From contig NZ_QKQS01000010.1 of assembly GCF_003226555.1 (NCBI RefSeq), positions 1-64,000 of the forward strand: a stretch of DNA of 64,000 bases. The letters run 5' to 3'. Source of the DNA: Rhodopseudomonas palustris. GTDB taxonomy: Bacteria; Pseudomonadota; Alphaproteobacteria; Rhizobiales; Xanthobacteraceae. A model generated the notes under the pieces. The model saw only the letters and a list, made by a program, of their open reading frames with translations. It searched no databases and was not told the origin of the DNA. Positions 16,219-26,595 of the stretch are shown here, in pieces. Position 1 is the stretch's first letter. The number at the start of each line of letters is the position of its first letter. The position numbers and the translations under genes were made by a program.

Positions 16219-18534
16219 TCAGCCTACGGAGCGCTCCGCGGACCAGCGGCCTTCTCGCCGATCGATCACCCAGCTCATATATTCGGCGATGGTCGCCACC
16301 GCAGGTTCGCGGGTCATGTCGTCGTGCACACCAGGAACGTCGAAGATCCGCAACTGCCCATTCACGACCTTGTCCCATCCCAGGCCGCGCTCGAACAGCC
16401 GTCCGACGCGCGATTTCGAGCTTCGGAACAGCACGACTTCAGCGTCATACGGCTTCCAGGGATACAAGGCCCTAGCGTCCAGCAGATAGTCCATCAGGCC
16501 GTGATTGAGGAAATCCTCGTTGGTGGCCCTCGGACGTGGCGCATCTCCACCCCTGCCGATCAATCGGGCCAACGGATTGTTTCTGACGATCGAGTACTGC
16601 GACATGGCGGCAGCAATGCTCATGTCCCCGGACCTGATTTTCCGAATCCGCGCCATCAGATCTGGTATGATCCTGTCGGTCAGTTGGACTCGCCTCAGGA
16701 AACGGTCGAACCGGCTCATCGATTCCACATAACCGGGTGCGACAGCGTCGAGCAGAAAGATCACCGACACTTCGCCATTGAGGCTCTTCAGTTGCTGCGC
16801 AACTTCGAGCGCAACGTTGCCCATCAGGCAGAGGCTGATCAGATAGTACGGCCCAACGGGGTCGTGAGCCCGAATCTGCCGAACCGCGCAGGCTGCGATC
16901 CTGCAAATGCTGTCCTGATCGAGCGGCGGCAACGTGGCGTCATCAGCCCATTGCAAGTCGATGAAGGGGCGTCCCGCTGCAACCCGCTGCACCAACGGAT
17001 AGTACAAGGACCTGTTGCTCAACGCAAAGATCGGCGGCAGCTTGCCTTCGGACTGTAGCACGCAAGGCTGGAAATAAGGCCGCGTGGGACGCCGGCCCGA
17101 CAGCCTCCGCTCCAGCGAGAACGCAACTGGAGTGACGACGTCACCGGTCGGCTGATCGCCCTTCGAAGTCCGAGCCCAGCCTCCCCGGTCGCTCTCGACC
17201 AAATTGGCCTGAGCCTCCATCTCCTCGGACCACGCTTTCAGCAGCGCATCGGCGGCTGCGGCGACATGATGGTCGGTGTTGTACTCACACGAGATTCGCC
17301 ACCCCTCCTGCCGCTCCACCAAAAAGAAGCTGAATTCGTAGAGGCAGCCCGTCGTCACAGAGGGCAGCGACACCAGCTCAAGGGCGCCGCGCTGGATCAC
17401 ACCGACCTGGCTGGTCTCGACATTGGCGGCCTGCGCCGCAAAGTTGATGGCGTAGCCGAGCGGCAGATCTTTTCGATCCGACAATTCGATGCCGGCGGTG
17501 ATCTCAGCAAAGGGCAGCGCCTTGTTCGCCAGCGCCTGCGAGACCTCGTCCCTGATGCTGCGCGCGTGCGCAAGCGGATCGTTCTCCGCATCGATCCCGA
17601 GCCTTAGGACGACGGTATTGACCACGGGGCCGACCAGGTCGAACAGCAACGGATCATCGCGGTTGGCGACCTGCGTTCCGACGACGATCTCGTCGGTCTC
17701 CAGCTCGCGGCCGAGCGCACGCGTCAGGGCCGCACACGCCAGCCCGTACATCGTGAACCCTTCACGCCGCGCCAGCGATTGCAGCGCATCCGTCAATGGC
17801 CGCGGAAGAACACGGCTCCGGATCTCGCCGTCACGACCGGCATCGAGCACGCGCTGCCTGGTGGGTTTGATGTCGAGGGGTGAAAGCCCCGACAGCTTGC
17901 CACGCCAGTACTGACGCTCCTCTGTCAGGCCGTCGCTCGCCAGCAACGCCGATTGCCACTGCGCATAATCCGCGTATTGCAGGTCCAATTCGCGGCAATC
18001 CGGCCGCTGCCCCCGCTCCAGCGCTTCTACCGCAGCCGCGAATTCGCGCGCGATCAGCCCGACTGACCAGCCATCAGCGATCGCGTGATGAAAGGTCAGC
18101 AGCAGGATCGCCTCGTTCGGCGAGCGTCGAAGCACCGTCGTTCGCCAAGGCGGCGCGACCAAGGGATCGAAGGGTGCCCTCGCCTCCAAAGATGCAAGTC
18201 GCTCCGCCTCCGCCTGATAGCGCTCGTTCGAGAGTTGCGACAAATCGATCAGAGACAGCCTGGGCGAGGCTTCGACGACAATCTGTGAGTAGCCGTCGGC
18301 CGAGCGTTCAAATCTCGTCCGGAGCGCCTCGTGCCGGCCGGCGAGAAAGTCGAGCGCCTTCTGAATTGTCTGGTCGTGCACCGCCCCCTTCATCAGCCAT
18401 CGCATCGCGACGTTGGCGAGCGATGAGCCTGGATCGTCTCTCTGCACTTCGAGATACCGCTCCTGAATGCTAGTGCAGCGGACGGGCTCAAACCCAGGCT
18501 CTTGCCCGACGACGGAGGGGGCCTGCGTCATCAT
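16219..18534 (-). CDS. NRPS termination protein: condensation domain plus Cys-type thioesterase
   Basis: The 771-residue protein has two domains. Residues about 15-445 are a condensation domain with an intact active site, HHAIADG (His150, Asp154). Residues about 495-760 are a thioesterase: PPIFALS, the nucleophile elbow SLCLMGNVALE, LLDAVAP (Asp596) and GVHDDM (His737). The nucleophile position is Cys569 instead of Ser, and the usual Gly before and after are Ser567 and Met571. There is no adenylation or carrier domain between them. Its ATG overlaps the stop of the large synthase gene (ATGA), so both are made together. The C domain must either use a free amine or water-like acceptor, or help cyclise or dimerise the chain. 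Confidence 0.92.
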   Translation of the reverse strand: MMTQAPSVVGQEPGFEPVRCTSIQERYLEVQRDDPGSSLANVAMRWLMKGAVHDQTIQKALDFLAGRHEALRTRFERSADGYSQIVVEASPRLSLIDLSQLSNERYQAEAERLASLEARAPFDPLVAPPWRTTVLRRSPNEAILLLTFHHAIADGWSVGLIAREFAAAVEALERGQRPDCRELDLQYADYAQWQSALLASDGLTEERQYWRGKLSGLSPLDIKPTRQRVLDAGRDGEIRSRVLPRPLTDALQSLARREGFTMYGLACAALTRALGRELETDEIVVGTQVANRDDPLLFDLVGPVVNTVVLRLGIDAENDPLAHARSIRDEVSQALANKALPFAEITAGIELSDRKDLPLGYAINFAAQAANVETSQVGVIQRGALELVSLPSVTTGCLYEFSFFLVERQEGWRISCEYNTDHHVAAAADALLKAWSEEMEAQANLVESDRGGWARTSKGDQPTGDVVTPVAFSLERRLSGRRPTRPYFQPCVLQSEGKLPPIFALSNRSLYYPLVQRVAAGRPFIDLQWADDATLPPLDQDSICRIAACAVRQIRAHDPVGPYYLISLCLMGNVALEVAQQLKSLNGEVSVIFLLDAVAPGYVESMSRFDRFLRRVQLTDRIIPDLMARIRKIRSGDMSIAAAMSQYSIVRNNPLARLIGRGGDAPRPRATNEDFLNHGLMDYLLDARALYPWKPYDAEVVLFRSSKSRVGRLFERGLGWDKVVNGQLRIFDVPGVHDDMTREPAVATIAEYMSWVIDRREGRWSAERSVG

Positions 18535-21500
18535 GTTGTCCTCACGCGGCTCGAGGGGCGCCGAAACTCGGCGAGCGATGGCGTCTTCTTGTCCGACGTC
18601 TGCGCTCTTGCCGCGACGGAAGCCCGCCGCGCCAAATCGCTCATGCTCGGGTTGGTCATCAGATCTTGTGCCCGGATCGGCAGCTTCGCTTCGGAAAACC
18701 GCGCGGCCATCCGAAAGACGTGCAGGCTGGTCGCACCGAGAGCGAAAACCCGGTCGCCCGGCTTGATCCCGGTTCGGTTCAACGCCGCCTCGACGACAGA
18801 GATGACCTTGTTCAGAACGTCCGGTGCCGGCTCGTCGCGCACCTCCGCCTTCTCAATGAAACTGACGACGATCGGCGGTCTGACGATCGTCGCAGACAGC
18901 GCCTTCCGGTCCAATTTTCCGTTTGCGGTCTTGGGCAATTCAGCAACCGCTACAAAGCGGTTAGGAACCATATAATGAGGAAGACTGAGCTGCGCCGTCT
19001 GCTGCAGGCTGTCGATGCTCACCGGCATCCCCGGCTTCGCCACGAAGGCAGCTACCAACGCCGCGTCCGCTGTGTCCGCATTCTCGACCATGATCGCGGC
19101 GTCCACGATCTCTGGACAAGTCCGCAGCACGGACTCGATCTCTTCCAACTCGATGCGGAAGCCGCGGATCTTCACCTGCTGGTCGCGTCGGCCAAGCAGT
19201 TGGATGCCGCCGTCCGCCAGCCGCACGGCCAGATCGCCGGTTCGATACAGACGCACCGTTTCGTCATCCTGCAACGACATCACCGGAAATGCTGCGGCAG
19301 TCAGATCGGGCTGGTCGACATAGCCTTTTGCCAGACCCAGACCGCCAATCCACAGCTCTCCCGGCGTGCCGACCGGCGCGTGCGTTCCGTCGTCAGACAG
19401 AATGTGGAGATCGGTATTAGCTACAGGCTCACCGATCACGATCGGCCGGCTGGCATCGACAATCCGCCCGCAGGCCGACCAGATTGTGGTCTCCGTCGGC
19501 CCATACATGTTCCACAGCTCGAAGCCTGCGGCGATCAGCTTCTCGGCAACATCGCGCGGCAGCGCCTCTCCGCCGCTCAATGCGCGGAGCGGCCGTGACG
19601 GCTGCAAGCCTGCTTCAAGAAGCACGCGCCAAAGCGTCGGAGTGGCCTGAACGATCGTCGCAGAGCTGGTTTCGATCAGCCGGACGACGCCCTCGGGTTC
19701 AAGCAACCTGTCCTTGCCACAGATCACGGTTCGCCCACCACAATACAGCGGCAACAGAAGCTCAAGAACCGCGATGTCGAACGACACCGTGGTCACTGCG
19801 ACGATCCGATCATCGGCACCGAAGCCAGGCCGGACCGCCATCGAACCGAGGAAGTTGGCTAGTGCGCGGTGAGTGATCTCCACGCCTTTCGGTGTTCCGG
19901 TCGAGCCGGACGTGAAAATCATATAGGCGGTCGAGTCCAGCACCTCTTGCGGCGATGCCGGTTCGGGACGAACCGACAATGCAGCATCGATCTGCGCGGC
20001 ATCTCGCGCCAGATCGATGACGGGCGCGCCCATTTCGGCTGCAACCGGACAGTCCTCCCCTGACGTAATGAAGACCGCAACTTCGGCGGCTTCGGCCATC
20101 TGCCGAATCCGAAACAGGGGGAGCGAAGGATCAACCGGGACGTAAGCGAGACCCGCCTTCGCCACGGCGACCAAGGCAACCGGCAGGTCAAGACCGCGCT
20201 GAACCGCGACCGCGACCCGGGCTCCGTTGGCCGGAGCCATCGCTTTCAGCAGACCTGCAATTCGATTGCTTCTCGATTCCAGATCACGGTAGCGTAGAAC
20301 GTCGGTTTCGTATTCCACCGCAATCGCATCAGGTGTGCGGTCACAGTTTCGCTCGATCATCTCGACCAGCGGAATGTCGAAACGCGAAGGCTGCAGAGTC
20401 GTTGCTCGACCGCTTTCGAGTTCGCCGACGACTGGCTCCTCCAGCTTCAATTCCTGCAGGATGATCTGCGGCTGCTCGAGCGCCTGCGCCAAGACGTTGC
20501 GGAGCTGATCAAGCCATCGCGACACCGTCGCCCGATCCAGAAGATCAGTTGCGAAATCGACCTCTATCGTGATGTCGTCGTCCATCTCGATCATGTTGAT
20601 GAAGATGTCGAAATTGACGAACGCCTTGGGATTGGTCTCCACGCGCGTGTCGACGTCGCGGAATGTCAGCCGGGAGCCGACCCGTTCAAGGTTGAACTGA
20701 ATGTCCGACAGCGGCGTCCGGTTGATGCCGCGGGGAATGTCGAGGTCGCGGACCAGAGACCCCAACGTGTAGTCCTGGTGGTCGAAGATCTCGTTCAGCT
20801 TCCCGTCGACGTGCTTCAGATGTTCACAGAATGACACCGCGGACCGAGCTGTAACCGGCACCGGCAGGAAGTTCACGCAATGCCCGACCAGATCCTGCCG
20901 ATCCAGCAACGCCTGACCGCCCATTGGAACGGTCAACACAACGCGCTCGTTGTCGCAAAGCCGCGCGAACAGCATCTGCGCCGAGGCGAACAGCACCGTG
21001 AACAGGGTTATGCCCTGGCGCTTGGCCAGCTCCCTCGCGCTACCGCAAAGGTCCTGCCCCAGCTGCTCGCGCAGGGATGCACCGAGGAAGCTCTTGACCT
21101 CCGGGCGTGGGCGGTCGAGCGGAAGCTCCGAGGCGACAGGCACATCCGCGAACTGCGTCCGCCAGAACTCGATCGTGGATGTCGACGGCCGCGGCCGCTC
21201 CGCAGCATGTTCGGCGAAACTCGCGGCGGGTATCAGCGCCGGCGTTCTTCCGTCACGATAGGCGTTGTAGATCGCGGCCAAGTCGCCGAGCAGGACGTTC
21301 ATCGACCAGCCGTCACAGATGATGTGATGCGCGGTAAAGACCAATACGTGGATGTCAGGCCCCAGACACAGAACGCTGGCACGAATCAGGGGTCCGTTGA
21401 ATAGGTCGAACGGCGTTCTGGCATCCTTGGCCAGCCACTGTGCCAGTTCGGCATCGCCGTCCGCCTCGTCGAGCTTGATGACCGGCACTTTGGGAACGCA

Positions 21501-24500
21501 ATCCGGACTGATCTCGAGCATTCCGGTGAAGTCGACGACACGGCCACGAAGTGCCTCGTGACGCCGAACGACTTCTTCAACCGCCTTGATCAACGCGCTT
21601 GAGACCAGCGCTCCCTCGAAACGCACGCTGACCGACTCGTTGAACGCCATCGAGGCTGCATCGCCCATTTGAGCCGCGAGCAACACCTCCATCTGAGGCT
21701 CCGTCAGCGGAACCAATTTGGGCTTCAGCCGCTGTGGTTGAGCTTGGTCGTCACCGGTCCGATAAGACTTCTTGGTGATGCTCTTGAGCTCACCCTTGAT
21801 CAGCCCGGCGTTCGCGAAGGCGCCTATTGCCCTTTCGAACGCGCCGTCGATCGCTTGGCACTGAGCGGCCTCATGTGCGGTGGTGAGAAAACATGGGAAG
21901 CCTTCGTGAACATGGATCCCCTGCAGGCGAAGCTCGGCGAACAGCAGGCCGGCAAACCGCCCCAACGGCAAACCATCGACAAAGAACCAGCTCGCACACG
22001 TCTCGGCCCGCGTCGGCAGTCCATGGCTCTCAAGGTGAGAATTGATCCGATCGACCAGCTGCCCCGTGCGCTGCGCCAATGGCGCGTAGATCTCGGCCTT
22101 GTTCCGTTCGATGTGATCAAGCACGGCGCGTGCGGCGGCAAGCACCATGGGGTGCCGGACGAACGTTCCGGCGAAGAATGTCGGAGCGACTTCGGGCTCG
22201 CTATCGTCGCCGTATTGCCAGAAGCCGCCATCGAGAGCGTCCATGAATTCGGCACGGCCGGCGACCACACCGATCGGCATTCCTCCGCCAAGCACTTTGC
22301 CGTAGGTCGCCAGATCGGCCTTGATACCGAAGACCTTTTGCATGCCACCGGGGTCAACTCGGAAGCCCGTCACCACCTCGTCGAATACCAGCGCCGTCCC
22401 GCTCTTCGCGGTCAGCTCTCGGAGCGACGCTACGAAGTCCCGCGGCTGTAAAGCTGGATGCCGGCTTTGAATCGGCTCGACGATAACGGCGGCTAGATCG
22501 TCGGCCATTTGACTGACAAGCTCGAGGCTTGTTGGATGGCCGTACGGCAGAACGATCATCTGTCCGACGTTTTCAGCCGGGATGCCGGACGCGATCGGAA
22601 GTGCACCGGGGACGCTGCCCGCGCGGCACGACTTGATCAGAACCTCATCGAACTGACCGTGATAGGCGCCACTGAACACGACGACCTTCTGTCGTCCGGT
22701 CACAGCGCGCGCCACCCGGATGGCGGCCATGACAGCTTCGGAACCGGTGTTGCAGAAGGCGACCCGCTCATTGCCGGTCATAGCGCTAATTCGCGCCGCG
22801 ACTTCCCCGGCCAGTTCGGTCTGCGGTCCGATCGCGAATCCGTCTTCCAACTGTGCGTGCAACGCGGCGGCGACGAATGACGGGACATGGCCGAACATCG
22901 TCTGGCCGTAGCCATTCACCAGATCAATGTATTCGTTGCCGTCGATATCCCAGATCGCCGCTCCCTTCGACCGGTTGCACACGATCGGGTACACCATCTC
23001 CTTCCACTGCGCATTGAAGCCGCTCGCGGTCCGGGGATCAGCAAGAACTCTGCGCGATGCCTGAGCGCGTGACTTCGATCCAGGCGTACGATCGTTATAA
23101 CGCCGGACGAGGTTCTCGATGTAGGCCAGCTGCTCCGATGCGAGTGCGAGATCGCCGGCGCCGGCGCCGGCGCCGGGGCGATACATCTTGAACCGACCGC
23201 CTCCCTCCTCTCCCGTGTCCGGCATCACAAGAGCTTTGTCTGGCGAAGGGGCTTCGCCGCTATTGGCCGGCACCGCAGCAACCGGCAACTCAGCAGTGAC
23301 GCGCCCTTCCTTGCCGACGACCGCCAGCTGAGCGGCAAAAATCCGCTCCATCGACTGAAGCTGCTCGCGAAGCAACGCCTCGACTCCCGTGGCGCCCGCC
23401 ATCGCCGGCGCTGGCGGATCTTTCGACACTGCAGCCTCTGTCGGCGGCTCGACCATCGCCACTTGGGGATTCACGACCGCACGCTCGACCTGGGGCAATT
23501 TGTCGGCCGGTGCCGACGTCTTCAACATCGCAGCCAGGGCGTCCATGGAGTTGAGATCTCGCATCAACTGCCGGAACGTGATCTTCACGCCGAACGACTT
23601 GTTGACGCGCTGCGCGACCTGACCGAGCAGCAGGGAATCAAACCCAAGTGAAATGAACGAGGTCGCCGCGTCCTGATCCGAAAGAGGTCGCCCCGAGACA
23701 TCTGACAGGATAGCCGCAAGCGCCTTGATCAGCGCCTTCGAGACCTCGTCACCCGACATCTTGCTCTCCATCGAAACGCTACTCGGACCATTCCGATCGC
23801 TACGCACCTCCTGCGGAGGCACGGTCCGAGGGGACGTGTCTCCTCGGGCAGACGCGACTGGCACGATAATCTCGGGGCCGGCCGAAGCAGGACGCGCGAT
23901 CCAATGGCGCGTCCGCTCGAACGGATAGCTTGGCAATCTCAGCCGTGGCGCCCCCGCGGCCGGGCGAACATCGGATTTCAACCTCGCGCCATTTGCCCAT
24001 AGATCGCCCAGCGCTTGAGCAAAGGTGAGCTCTTCGTCGTTTCGTTCCGCATAGTCCGGGGCCGTGGGAATGATCGCCCGGACCTTGGAGGCGGACGATG
24101 ACGCCCCTGCGAACGTCGACAGAGTCCTGCCCGGACCGACCTCCACCAGAAGGCAATCCGCCCGCTGAGATATCGCATCGATCAGCGTGGTGAGCGCGGC
24201 GCGGAAGCTGACAGGCTCGCGACATTGACGGGCCCAATAGGCCGGCGACGTGGCCTCCGCCGCAGTCATCCAAGTTCCTGTGACGGTCGACATCAACCGG
24301 CGCTTCGGTGGCCGGAGTGCAATCCCGGCGGCAACCTTCTCGAGTTCGATCGCCACTGGATCCATCATCACGGAATGGAAAGCGTGTGACGTGTGCAGAC
24401 GCCGATGCGGGATCTCCAACCTTTCCAACCGCCGCTCCAGCTCTTCCACAGCCTCGAAAGGACCGCTGGCGACACTGAGACGGGGCGAATTGTCAGACGC

Positions 24501-26573
24501 GATCTCGACACCGGCTGGCAAATGCGCCGAAAGCTCACCAGCGGCCAACCGCACGCTGAGCATGGCGCCCGGCGCCTGGGCCTGCATGATCCGTCCGCGA
24601 TGCACCACGAGATTGAGCGCATCCTGATACGACATCACGCCCGCCAGCGCCGCCGCCACCAGTTCGCCGAGGCTATGGCCGATCATCGCTTTCGGCTCGA
24701 TCCCGGACCGGAGCAGACGCTGTGCTAAGGCATACTCGACGAGGAAAAGCGCAGGCTGCGCCAAGGTCGTCGACAGGATCGCATGATCGTCATTGTCACG
24801 GTCGTCGAACAGCACCGCGAGGATATCGACACCGAGGTGTTCTTTGACGATTGCCGCGCCGAGTTCGACATCGGCGCGGAATTCGCGATCGGACTCGAAG
24901 AGCCGCCGCCCCATCCCCGGGTACTGAGCGCCCTGGCCGGGAAACATGAACACCGCGCCGGGACGAAGTGATACCGACCGCGCATCGGAGCTGACTTCCC
25001 GCAGCGACCGGACTGCTCCCTCCACGGAGTTCACCGCGACCGCCCAGCGCCGATCGAACGTTCGCCGCCCTGCAGCCAGGGTGTGGGCAAGTTCGTTCAA
25101 ACCAACCCGTTCTCCACGCTGCACTGCGGTTTCAAGATGGTCGGCGAGCCGCAGCCGCATTGTCTCCAGCGCGGTGGGAGTCTTGGCAGACAGCCGGAGA
25201 ACCACTGCATTCTCGACCTGCGACGCCCCCTCCGCAGCAGTCGGCGGCGACTCTTCCAGGCACAAATGAACATTGGTGCCTCCGACGCCGAAGGCGCTGA
25301 CGCCGGCGCGACGCGGCGCATCGCCGCGAGGCCACTCCTGCAATTCCGTCGTCACCCGAAATCCCCGCTTGGCGAGGTCGAGGCGTGGGTTCGGCTCGGC
25401 AAAATTCGCCTGAGGCGGAAGAATGCCGTGGTGAAGCATCAACGCGGTCTTGATCAGACCCGTTACGCCCGCCGCGGCATCCAAGTGACCGACATTGGCC
25501 TTCACCGATCCCAAAGCGCAGTAGCGATCGGCGACCACACCGGTGGACGCTTCAGCAAACGCTTGCGACAGCCCCTCGATCTCGATTGGATCGCCGAGCG
25601 GCGTGCCGGTACCGTGACACTCGACGTAGCCGATGGATTCAGCGTCAAATCCAGCCATCGCGAGCGCAGCCGCGATGCACTCCGCCTGCCCTCCGACGCT
25701 GGGGGCCGCAAATCCGACCTTGGCTGCGCCATCATTATTGATGCCGTAACCTCTGATCACCGCATAGATCGCGTCGCGATCAGCGACAGCATCCGCCAAC
25801 CGTTTGATTGCCACCACGCCGGCGCCGGAACCGAACACAGTCCCGGCCGCGTCGATATCGAACGGCCGGCAGGTGCCATCGCGCGAGGCAATGCCGCCGT
25901 CTTGATAGATATATCCTCGCTTCTGAGGGAACGTGATCGAGACGCCACCGGCCAATGCCATGTCGCATTGCAGAGCCGCAAGACTTTCGCAGGCTTGCGC
26001 GACGGCAAGAAGCGATGTCGAACAGGCACTCTGGACAGAAACCGCCGGTCCCTTGAGATTGAGCTTGTAGGCGACCCGCGTCGCAATGAAATCATTGAGT
26101 GTACCGAGTAGCTCCGAATAGGAGCCCACTTGGAAGTTCGACGTGAACCGCTCGACCGCTGGGCGATCGGGGCACACGTGTCGCAAAAAATAGGTATTCA
26201 GCGAGCTGCCCGCGAAGACGCCGACCGCCCCCTGATAACGCTCCGGGTCGTACCCCGCATCGTCCAACGCTTCAGCGCAAATCTCGAGGAACACCCGCTG
26301 CTGCGGATCGGTCAGATCAGCCTCGCGCGGCGACATCCCAAAGTAGTCGCTGTCGAACAGATCGACGTCGTCCAGAATCGGCTTGGACGCGACAAAATCG
26401 GGATCGGCACGCTCCTGGTCAGCGAAGGAGTCTTCCAGCTCTTCAGACGAGAAACTTGAAACGCTGGTGCGCCCCGCTTTGATGTTGTGCCAAAACTTGT
26501 GGACGTCGGATGCGCCTGGAAAGCGACCAGAGATTCCCACGATCGCGAAGCCGATCTCATTGTTGTCCGACAT
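18531..26573 (-). CDS. Hybrid PKS-NRPS synthase: KS-AT-ACP-aminotransferase-C-A-PCP
   Basis: This 2680-residue protein has these domains in order. KS, 5-440, with Cys184 (QSACSTS), His320 and His363. AT, 540-825, with GHSLG (Ser634) and HAFH at 730-733, typical of malonyl-CoA. ACP near 940-1020 (GFDS, Ser980). Class-III aminotransferase, 1175-1600, with PLP Lys1426 (TYGKVLGGG). Condensation, 1620-2045 (HHIICDG). Adenylation, 2070-2560 (FTSGSTGTPKG, NGKLDRK). PCP near 2590-2655 (GATS, Ser2616). There is no KR, DH or thioesterase. It should extend the starter by two carbons, turn the beta-keto group into an amine and add an amino acid. Residues read from the A domain by eye (DILQLGMIWK) fit my memory of the glycine code. 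The KS-ACP-AMT-C-A layout recalls mycosubtilin and microcystin synthases. Confidence 0.95.
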   Translation of the reverse strand: MSDNNEIGFAIVGISGRFPGASDVHKFWHNIKAGRTSVSSFSSEELEDSFADQERADPDFVASKPILDDVDLFDSDYFGMSPREADLTDPQQRVFLEICAEALDDAGYDPERYQGAVGVFAGSSLNTYFLRHVCPDRPAVERFTSNFQVGSYSELLGTLNDFIATRVAYKLNLKGPAVSVQSACSTSLLAVAQACESLAALQCDMALAGGVSITFPQKRGYIYQDGGIASRDGTCRPFDIDAAGTVFGSGAGVVAIKRLADAVADRDAIYAVIRGYGINNDGAAKVGFAAPSVGGQAECIAAALAMAGFDAESIGYVECHGTGTPLGDPIEIEGLSQAFAEASTGVVADRYCALGSVKANVGHLDAAAGVTGLIKTALMLHHGILPPQANFAEPNPRLDLAKRGFRVTTELQEWPRGDAPRRAGVSAFGVGGTNVHLCLEESPPTAAEGASQVENAVVLRLSAKTPTALETMRLRLADHLETAVQRGERVGLNELAHTLAAGRRTFDRRWAVAVNSVEGAVRSLREVSSDARSVSLRPGAVFMFPGQGAQYPGMGRRLFESDREFRADVELGAAIVKEHLGVDILAVLFDDRDNDDHAILSTTLAQPALFLVEYALAQRLLRSGIEPKAMIGHSLGELVAAALAGVMSYQDALNLVVHRGRIMQAQAPGAMLSVRLAAGELSAHLPAGVEIASDNSPRLSVASGPFEAVEELERRLERLEIPHRRLHTSHAFHSVMMDPVAIELEKVAAGIALRPPKRRLMSTVTGTWMTAAEATSPAYWARQCREPVSFRAALTTLIDAISQRADCLLVEVGPGRTLSTFAGASSSASKVRAIIPTAPDYAERNDEELTFAQALGDLWANGARLKSDVRPAAGAPRLRLPSYPFERTRHWIARPASAGPEIIVPVASARGDTSPRTVPPQEVRSDRNGPSSVSMESKMSGDEVSKALIKALAAILSDVSGRPLSDQDAATSFISLGFDSLLLGQVAQRVNKSFGVKITFRQLMRDLNSMDALAAMLKTSAPADKLPQVERAVVNPQVAMVEPPTEAAVSKDPPAPAMAGATGVEALLREQLQSMERIFAAQLAVVGKEGRVTAELPVAAVPANSGEAPSPDKALVMPDTGEEGGGRFKMYRPGAGAGAGDLALASEQLAYIENLVRRYNDRTPGSKSRAQASRRVLADPRTASGFNAQWKEMVYPIVCNRSKGAAIWDIDGNEYIDLVNGYGQTMFGHVPSFVAAALHAQLEDGFAIGPQTELAGEVAARISAMTGNERVAFCNTGSEAVMAAIRVARAVTGRQKVVVFSGAYHGQFDEVLIKSCRAGSVPGALPIASGIPAENVGQMIVLPYGHPTSLELVSQMADDLAAVIVEPIQSRHPALQPRDFVASLRELTAKSGTALVFDEVVTGFRVDPGGMQKVFGIKADLATYGKVLGGGMPIGVVAGRAEFMDALDGGFWQYGDDSEPEVAPTFFAGTFVRHPMVLAAARAVLDHIERNKAEIYAPLAQRTGQLVDRINSHLESHGLPTRAETCASWFFVDGLPLGRFAGLLFAELRLQGIHVHEGFPCFLTTAHEAAQCQAIDGAFERAIGAFANAGLIKGELKSITKKSYRTGDDQAQPQRLKPKLVPLTEPQMEVLLAAQMGDAASMAFNESVSVRFEGALVSSALIKAVEEVVRRHEALRGRVVDFTGMLEISPDCVPKVPVIKLDEADGDAELAQWLAKDARTPFDLFNGPLIRASVLCLGPDIHVLVFTAHHIICDGWSMNVLLGDLAAIYNAYRDGRTPALIPAASFAEHAAERPRPSTSTIEFWRTQFADVPVASELPLDRPRPEVKSFLGASLREQLGQDLCGSARELAKRQGITLFTVLFASAQMLFARLCDNERVVLTVPMGGQALLDRQDLVGHCVNFLPVPVTARSAVSFCEHLKHVDGKLNEIFDHQDYTLGSLVRDLDIPRGINRTPLSDIQFNLERVGSRLTFRDVDTRVETNPKAFVNFDIFINMIEMDDDITIEVDFATDLLDRATVSRWLDQLRNVLAQALEQPQIILQELKLEEPVVGELESGRATTLQPSRFDIPLVEMIERNCDRTPDAIAVEYETDVLRYRDLESRSNRIAGLLKAMAPANGARVAVAVQRGLDLPVALVAVAKAGLAYVPVDPSLPLFRIRQMAEAAEVAVFITSGEDCPVAAEMGAPVIDLARDAAQIDAALSVRPEPASPQEVLDSTAYMIFTSGSTGTPKGVEITHRALANFLGSMAVRPGFGADDRIVAVTTVSFDIAVLELLLPLYCGGRTVICGKDRLLEPEGVVRLIETSSATIVQATPTLWRVLLEAGLQPSRPLRALSGGEALPRDVAEKLIAAGFELWNMYGPTETTIWSACGRIVDASRPIVIGEPVANTDLHILSDDGTHAPVGTPGELWIGGLGLAKGYVDQPDLTAAAFPVMSLQDDETVRLYRTGDLAVRLADGGIQLLGRRDQQVKIRGFRIELEEIESVLRTCPEIVDAAIMVENADTADAALVAAFVAKPGMPVSIDSLQQTAQLSLPHYMVPNRFVAVAELPKTANGKLDRKALSATIVRPPIVVSFIEKAEVRDEPAPDVLNKVISVVEAALNRTGIKPGDRVFALGATSLHVFRMAARFSEAKLPIRAQDLMTNPSMSDLARRASVAARAQTSDKKTPSLAEFRRPSSRVRTT
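23153..23176. repeat. (CGCCGG)4 hexanucleotide repeat inside the synthase gene
   Basis: Four perfect tandem hexamers encode an alternating Gly-Ala stretch near residues 1133-1140, in the linker between the ACP and the aminotransferase domain. Because the unit is six bases, slippage would change linker length without breaking the frame. Confidence 0.8.
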
Positions 26574-26595
26574 CTCGCCTCAGCTCCGTTTAGCC

